Of a DNA stretch of 25,409 bases, positions 21,552 to 25,409 are shown one piece after another. Source of the stretch: Gamarada debralockiae (Eukaryota > Ascomycota > Leotiomycetes > Helotiales > Hyphodiscaceae); assembly GCA_002803225.1 (NCBI GenBank), contig NXFV01001471.1:1-25409 (forward strand). Direction: 5' to 3'. Below the pieces are notes generated by a model. The model was not told where the DNA came from, searched no databases, and saw only the letters and a program-made list of their open reading frames with translations. The position numbers were made by a program, and so were the translations under genes. Position 1 is the first letter of the stretch, and every line of letters starts with the position of its first letter.

Positions 21552-21789
21552 TTTATGCAACGTTGAGCTAGTGCTGGGGAGCTACGATTACGGACAGATT
21601 CATGACCACAAGTAAGACATTGACCTCAAGGATGTCTCGGATTGATCATTTTCTTTTGCCTCTCACTTTACAGCAGTTGTTCAAGATTACGAGAAGCCTA
21701 GGGATACGATATATCTAGGTAGATGCGCTATGCATCTTGCAAGACTCTAATTTGGACTGGGAGGAAGAGCCTTCCAGGACGGGAATAAT

Positions 21790-22118
21790 TTACGGCAATT
21801 CTTATGTACGTCTAACAATAGTATTTAATTTTTCTAAATATAAAAGATATAAAAGAGTAAGGAGAAGAAAATATGAGTTAAACAAGAGTAAAGTCGTGAC
21901 TAGAAACGCGGTTTATAATCTATAGAAGCTATATTATATAAGATAAATCTCACATTATAAGTAAAAGATTATAAAATTTATTTCTTAAACTCTACATGAC
22001 TCGTTACGCGCGCAAGTGGTCGGGTTTTAAAAGAAGTTATGCTTTTAATTCGGACATGTAAAACTTTGTTTACTTTTTTAACTAGTTAAAGGACGCTAAT
22101 TAATATTCAGTTTAATCC
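21790..22118. other. AT-rich, TpA-rich decayed stretch
   Basis: The base composition changes sharply to long A/T runs dense in TpA (for example CTATATTATATAAG and AGATTATAAAATTTATTTC). In ascomycetes this is the usual look of transposon DNA mutated by RIP. No element family can be recognised, and no reading frame survives. RIP is an inference from composition. Confidence 0.45.
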
Positions 22119-22120
22119 TA

Positions 22121-22263
22121 TCCCTTCGCATGTGAGTTTACAAGTGGTTTGGCAAGAACACAAACAGACCAATTATCATGTTAAAACGAGCGCGACAGTG
22201 TAGGGTTTCTATTGGCTAGCACGCGTTCTTGCTGAGCTACTTGTAAACTCACATGTGAGGGGA
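22121..22263. mobile_element. MITE-like element with 39-base terminal inverted repeats and TA flanks
   Basis: The left repeat (22121-22159) and the right repeat (22225-22263) are inverted copies of equal length, matching at 33 of 39 positions by eye. They share a perfect core CATGTGAGTTTACAAGT and the inner end GCAAGAAC. TA lies directly outside both ends (22119-22120 and 22264-22265), the target duplication of Tc1/mariner/pogo-type elements. The 65-base interior codes for nothing. All six mismatches are transitions. The element ends 32 bases beyond the stop codon of the FAD oxidoreductase, so it probably lies in that gene's 3' flank or UTR. Confidence 0.75.
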
Positions 22264-22295
22264 TAGAGTTACTAAGGTCGTAATTCGCATTAGGC

Positions 22296-23911
22296 TTAAA
22301 CATTTGCCACCTTATCTCCACCAGGCATTAAATTAGTATAAACCATACCTGGGTCATACTTATCTCTAATGGCCTTTAATCTCTGCAGGTTCGCTTGCCC
22401 ATAGGTCGGGAAGACTGACTGCCCTTCCTCCGCATCACTCAAATAAACAAACGAGAGTTCGCTAAACCCAGCAGCCGCCAAATTTACAGCAATCTCAGCA
22501 TTTGCCTTATTATGAGCCGCCGTCACAGTTACATCATCAGCAGCATCTTTCCACGAGGGGCTTTCAACAAGCCAGATCGCTGGCACGCTCTCTTCAGATA
22601 GACCTAATGGATTGCCACCGTTTACACTGCTCATGGCGATGACATGGTCTGTGATGGGCATGAGACTGAATGCTGTAAAGAACTCGTTGACTAATGCTAG
22701 TCCTTCCACATTAGCGAAATAAGTGTCGTGAGCAATACGGAATGCTTCCGGATCAGCCGGTATGGAAATGAAGTGGAAGCGGTTTCGAAAGCCGAGGTCA
22801 GAACTATATGGGAAGCTTTCTGACCATGTGTTCATCGTTTGTCGTGTAACGTTTCCAGATGCAAAGGGTAAGATAGGTGCTGTAAGGTTCCGCAAGCCTG
22901 GAGCAGGATAGTCTTCTCCATTATGGAAAAGAAAGGCCCAGTATGTTATATTGTCGCTTTGTGCCGGGTTCCAGCGGACCTGTCCTTCGAGGGCGGACTT
23001 TGGATCGCTAGAGCCATAAAGAGCGAAGTCGACCATACTCTGGATGTATTGATTTTTAACTTCGGCCCCAGATCCGTATCCAATATTTCCGACGTAAACT
23101 GACGACGAATCGATTGTGTAGAGATCGACACGCGTAACGATGCAGAAAGAGTTTCCTCCTCCCCGTAAGGCCCAGAATAGATCCGAATTCTCCATTTGGC
23201 TAGCCGTAACAACCTTTCCACTTGCTAAGACACACTGACGGACGTCAGACCTGAATTTATACAAAGGAGAAGGGGATAAAAAACCTCGAATGCCTTGATA
23301 CCTGTCGCAGCGAGGCCATGCTCATAACTGAAAAAGCCAATTCCACCTCCAAGAACAAAACCAACCACTCCGACATCACCTATACGGATGCCATTCACAA
23401 TGACATCGTATGATTCCAAGTATGAATAGACTTCAGGCCATCTAACTCCCGATCCTACTGACAGAACCTGTCGATCATCTGAGATTTCAAGGAACGTCAT
23501 ATTTGTAGAAGATATAAGTATGCCTTCTGGGCCAATGTTTGCCGCATCCTTTACGGGCATGGCACCTCCTCCACGAATAGAAAAGAGTACTTGGTTTGCT
23601 GAAAATAGCTGAACCGCAGTTGAGACCATTTCCGGCTTGTATGGACAGAAGGCACACGCAGGCTCGAGCCATGCCTCTGCAGACCAGGGATCTAAAATAC
23701 AGCTAAGTCATTTGGAGCAATGGTATAAGAAGGCTTTCGTACAGGTATTTTCAAAATTGTAACGCGATGAACCTGGGAAAAAGGTGGAATCAGGATATAA
23801 TTTGGACAACATATTACAGGCTTCTTGTGTCCGATTGAGAGGGTGAGAGGAAGCAGCCACAAAGGCTGCGCATATGAGAAGAGAGCTTGCAAAGCGCATG
23901 TTGACAATCAT
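22296..23911 (-). CDS. Secreted FAD-binding oxidoreductase, BBE-like (PCMH/FAD_binding_4 family)
   Basis: Flavin oxidase of the berberine-bridge/6-hydroxynicotine-oxidase group, often acting in secondary metabolism or on sugars. Exons (minus) are 23911-23743, 23691-23285 and 23234-22296, giving 504 residues; introns are 51 and 50 bases. A hydrophobic signal peptide is present (MRFASSLLICAAFVAA, from Met5). The PCMH FAD domain includes FSIRGGGAMP, GVRWPEVYSYLE and GVVGFVLGGGIGFFSYEHG. The BBE C-terminus is KYDPGMVYTNLMPGG. The usual FAD-linking His after RGGG is Ala100, and no Cys is seen at the second linkage site, so FAD should be bound without covalent links. The second intron has a weak GTTTTT donor; splicing it restores KAFECVLASGKVVTAS. 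The ATGs at 23911 and 23899 are both possible starts. The gene stands alone among repeats. Confidence 0.85.
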
Positions 23912-24832
23912 CGATTTTTCTGAAACTCGCCTGGTCAAAATAATTCTTCTGCTGCAAGTTGTATCAAGGCTTTATACCAGTCACTTGTAGTCTGACCTGT
24001 GTCAGACGGAGGTATTAACCATTAAAGGCAAGCATGGAGAAATAAAAGAGAGAGTCAATATTTCATTGCGGGATTTCATTGCAGGACTCTGAAAGGCTAA
24101 AGCACCTGGTCCGTCTGGATTAAACCCTATATGGACACGAGGTCCGTAAGTCACAATATCATTCGCCCGTTAAAGTGAAATCCTCTCACCCTTACAAGTG
24201 TCTGTCTAAGTTTAGAGCTGGACCTAACTCTAACCTTAGGCCATATTATTACCGTGTAAGCATTGGCAGCTCACCATGTACCTTCCACTTCTTAAAAATT
24301 TCCTAGGTTCAGATTAAGGTTCAATCCGTTCGGGGTTGAGATTTGCTATACGAAGTGTAGAAGACCTTGGCCAGTTCCTCTTCCCCACAACCAACTTTAC
24401 ATTTGTGGGTTATTCTCTAACCTCGGTTTCCCCAGCTTCGTTAAACGTAATCCTGATTTTGGGCGTTCTTGTAGGCTTGGTTAGTCTTTGAGGCTAACAT
24501 GTGCCAGCCATACGATACCCTTGGCAAGAAAGTGGGGAGAGAGGCAAGTTGCCAATAAAGCATGCACAACCTAGGGACAATCGCGAAAGATCAAGAAAAA
24601 CCCGAGTACGATTGCTAATCCTTGGTAGCAAGTAGCCCACCAATCAAGAGCCCACATTAGTTACCCACTTTCGTACTCGCATTCGGGGACCAGGGTAAAG
24701 TCGCCTCGTCTGAAGCGAGAGCACTACATACAGGGGATAGCCTTGTTCAGGCGTTCACTACTACCACCTCCAGTTCTGGGTTTCCCCTCGTCTTCCTCCA
24801 TTAATTCCATACTTAATATTCACAGCACCAGA
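23912..24832. other. Intergenic stretch with no recognised gene
   Basis: The left end holds the FAD oxidoreductase promoter (TTATACC on plus near 23974 is a possible TATA-like site). The rest has no open frame worth calling. It contains a 13-base tandem pair at 24060-24085 and scattered AT-rich patches. Confidence 0.45.
24060..24085. repeat. 13-base tandem duplication
   Basis: ATTTCATTGCGGG (24060-24072) is followed directly by ATTTCATTGCAGG (24073-24085), differing by one G/A transition. It lies upstream of the FAD oxidoreductase start on minus. Confidence 0.55.
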
Positions 24833-25225
24833 ATGTCGTGTCTAGATTGCTTCAAAGGCGCGATCTACGATGGAGAACCCACTGGAAGCGAAGAGACCAT
24901 CCACGGCGTAAACACCTATGTTGCTGGCTACTAGGCAATAGAGCATCGGCTCTTCTGTGTAGTGCTTGTTAATAGCTACTTGCTATCTCTTTATAGTGAT
25001 ATTGAGGCTCCTAGGGAGGTGAACTTTCGGTTATAGCAGGACTTTCGCATCTAGCTTATTGACGCGCTTCTCCATATACTCAAGGCCTCTAATGTGTCCC
25101 CAAAGAGGAGGGTTTCTTATACGTCTCAAGACACTGAGAAAGCTTCTGCTAGGGAGTATGAACTTGTTAAACAAGAGCCCGGAAAGACTGTATATGTTAC
25201 AAGGGACTACGTTCTCTTCGCCTAA
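24833..25225 (+). pseudogene. Dienelactone-hydrolase N-terminus joined to unknown broken frame
   Basis: Starts with MSCLDCFKGAIYDGEPTGSE and runs through TIHGVNTYVA, which matches the N-terminus of fungal dienelactone-hydrolase-family proteins (MSCxDCF..G..PTG..). After YVAGY comes TAG (24932-24934) and DLH similarity stops. The same frame continues to TAA at 25223-25225, broken only by two more TAG codons (25034-25036, 25052-25054). The later part is protein-like but unrecognised (SDIEAPREVNFR, LIDALLHILKASNVSPKRR, YELVKQEPGKTVYVTRDYV). The DLH catalytic Cys, Asp and His regions are missing. It is therefore a truncated DLH start fused to foreign sequence, or a DLH copy interrupted by a decayed element. 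All three stops could come from CAG by C to T change. Confidence 0.6.
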
Positions 25226-25409
25226 GAAAAAAGTGGCACATACTTAACACTAAACGCCGTACTTCAGCAATTGCAAAACTTCCACAAAATATAATTAAAT
25301 TCGCTAAAATTTGATTTCAGAGTTCTAAAGAAGTCAAACCATCTTCAAGCTAATTTTTAGTCATTTAACTACGGTTTTGTGGTTGTTCTTCGAGTCTGAA
25401 AGTAGGAAG
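25226..25409. other. Right edge, AT-rich non-coding
   Basis: No gene is visible before the window ends. The sequence is AT-rich, like other gene-poor parts of the right half. Confidence 0.5.

Larger units (their letters stand above)
19485..21700. other. Gene-poor stretch
   Basis: About 2.2 kb with only short frames, none recognisable. Small features noted inside: a GCGCGCGCGC run near 20360, an imperfect tandem pair at 20502-20538, and a 20-base poly-A run at 21532-21551. No tRNA or rRNA seen. Confidence 0.5.

Noticed and set aside
24171..24205. Possible second copy of the MITE terminus (TCCTCTCAC..TTACAAGTG)
   Set aside because: Only short pieces match, spacing differs and no inverted partner is seen nearby.
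24907..24992. Intron removing the first TAG of the DLH-like frame (GTAAAC donor to TTATAG acceptor)
   Set aside because: Joining these ends places TGA directly in frame, and the later TAG codons remain.
1..25409. tRNA genes, rRNA, CRISPR arrays, polycistronic operons
   Set aside because: I looked for B-box-like GGTTCGAATCC cores and regular repeats. The few near matches lie inside protein-coding or pseudogene sequence without a cloverleaf around them, and CRISPR and operons are not expected in a fungal nuclear genome.

Overview
The window is nuclear DNA of a filamentous ascomycete (Pezizomycotina). Genes lie on both strands without operons. Introns are short (48 to 97 bases), with GT..AG ends and mostly GTAAGT/GTGAGT-like donors. 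The protein set (Vps17, mitochondrial EF-G2, CSN6, a Gap1-type permease) is typical of such fungi. The style of Vps17 and of the proline/glutamine-rich protein suggests Leotiomycetes, but that is a weak inference. All gene models were spliced by eye, and every reported junction keeps the reading frame.

Left part, 1 to about 13.7 kb, is ordinary gene space. mef2 (mitochondrial ribosome-recycling GTPase, minus) and vps17 (retromer PX-BAR subunit, plus) diverge from a 334-base shared promoter. After 1.5 kb of non-coding DNA comes a zinc- and NAD-dependent polyol (sorbitol/xylitol/arabinitol-type) dehydrogenase on plus. It is tail to tail with csn6 (COP9 signalosome subunit 6, minus). csn6 in turn diverges from an uncharacterised 682-residue proline/glutamine/serine-rich, probably nuclear, protein on plus.

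Middle, 13.8 to 19.5 kb: a small Cys/His-rich protein with a helical tail (minus), an oligopeptide-transporter (OPT) pseudogene with at least four frameshifts and a nonsense codon (minus), a complete Gap1-type amino-acid permease (minus), and an open frame with no ATG (minus) that may be an exon or a relic.

Right part, 19.5 to 25.4 kb, is gene-poor and partly AT-rich. It holds a 20-base poly-A run, a TA-rich stretch that looks mutated by RIP (repeat-induced point mutation), and a 143-base MITE-like element. The MITE has 39-base terminal inverted repeats, TA flanks, and mismatches that are all transitions. A secreted BBE-like FAD oxidoreductase gene (minus) stands isolated here and has lost the usual FAD-linking histidine. 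At the end lies a truncated dienelactone-hydrolase start joined in frame to unknown sequence and broken by three TAG codons.

I did not find a new multi-gene system. The most unusual material is the decayed and repeat-bearing right half: the transition-only MITE, the OPT relic, the chimeric broken DLH frame, and the atypical FAD enzyme.
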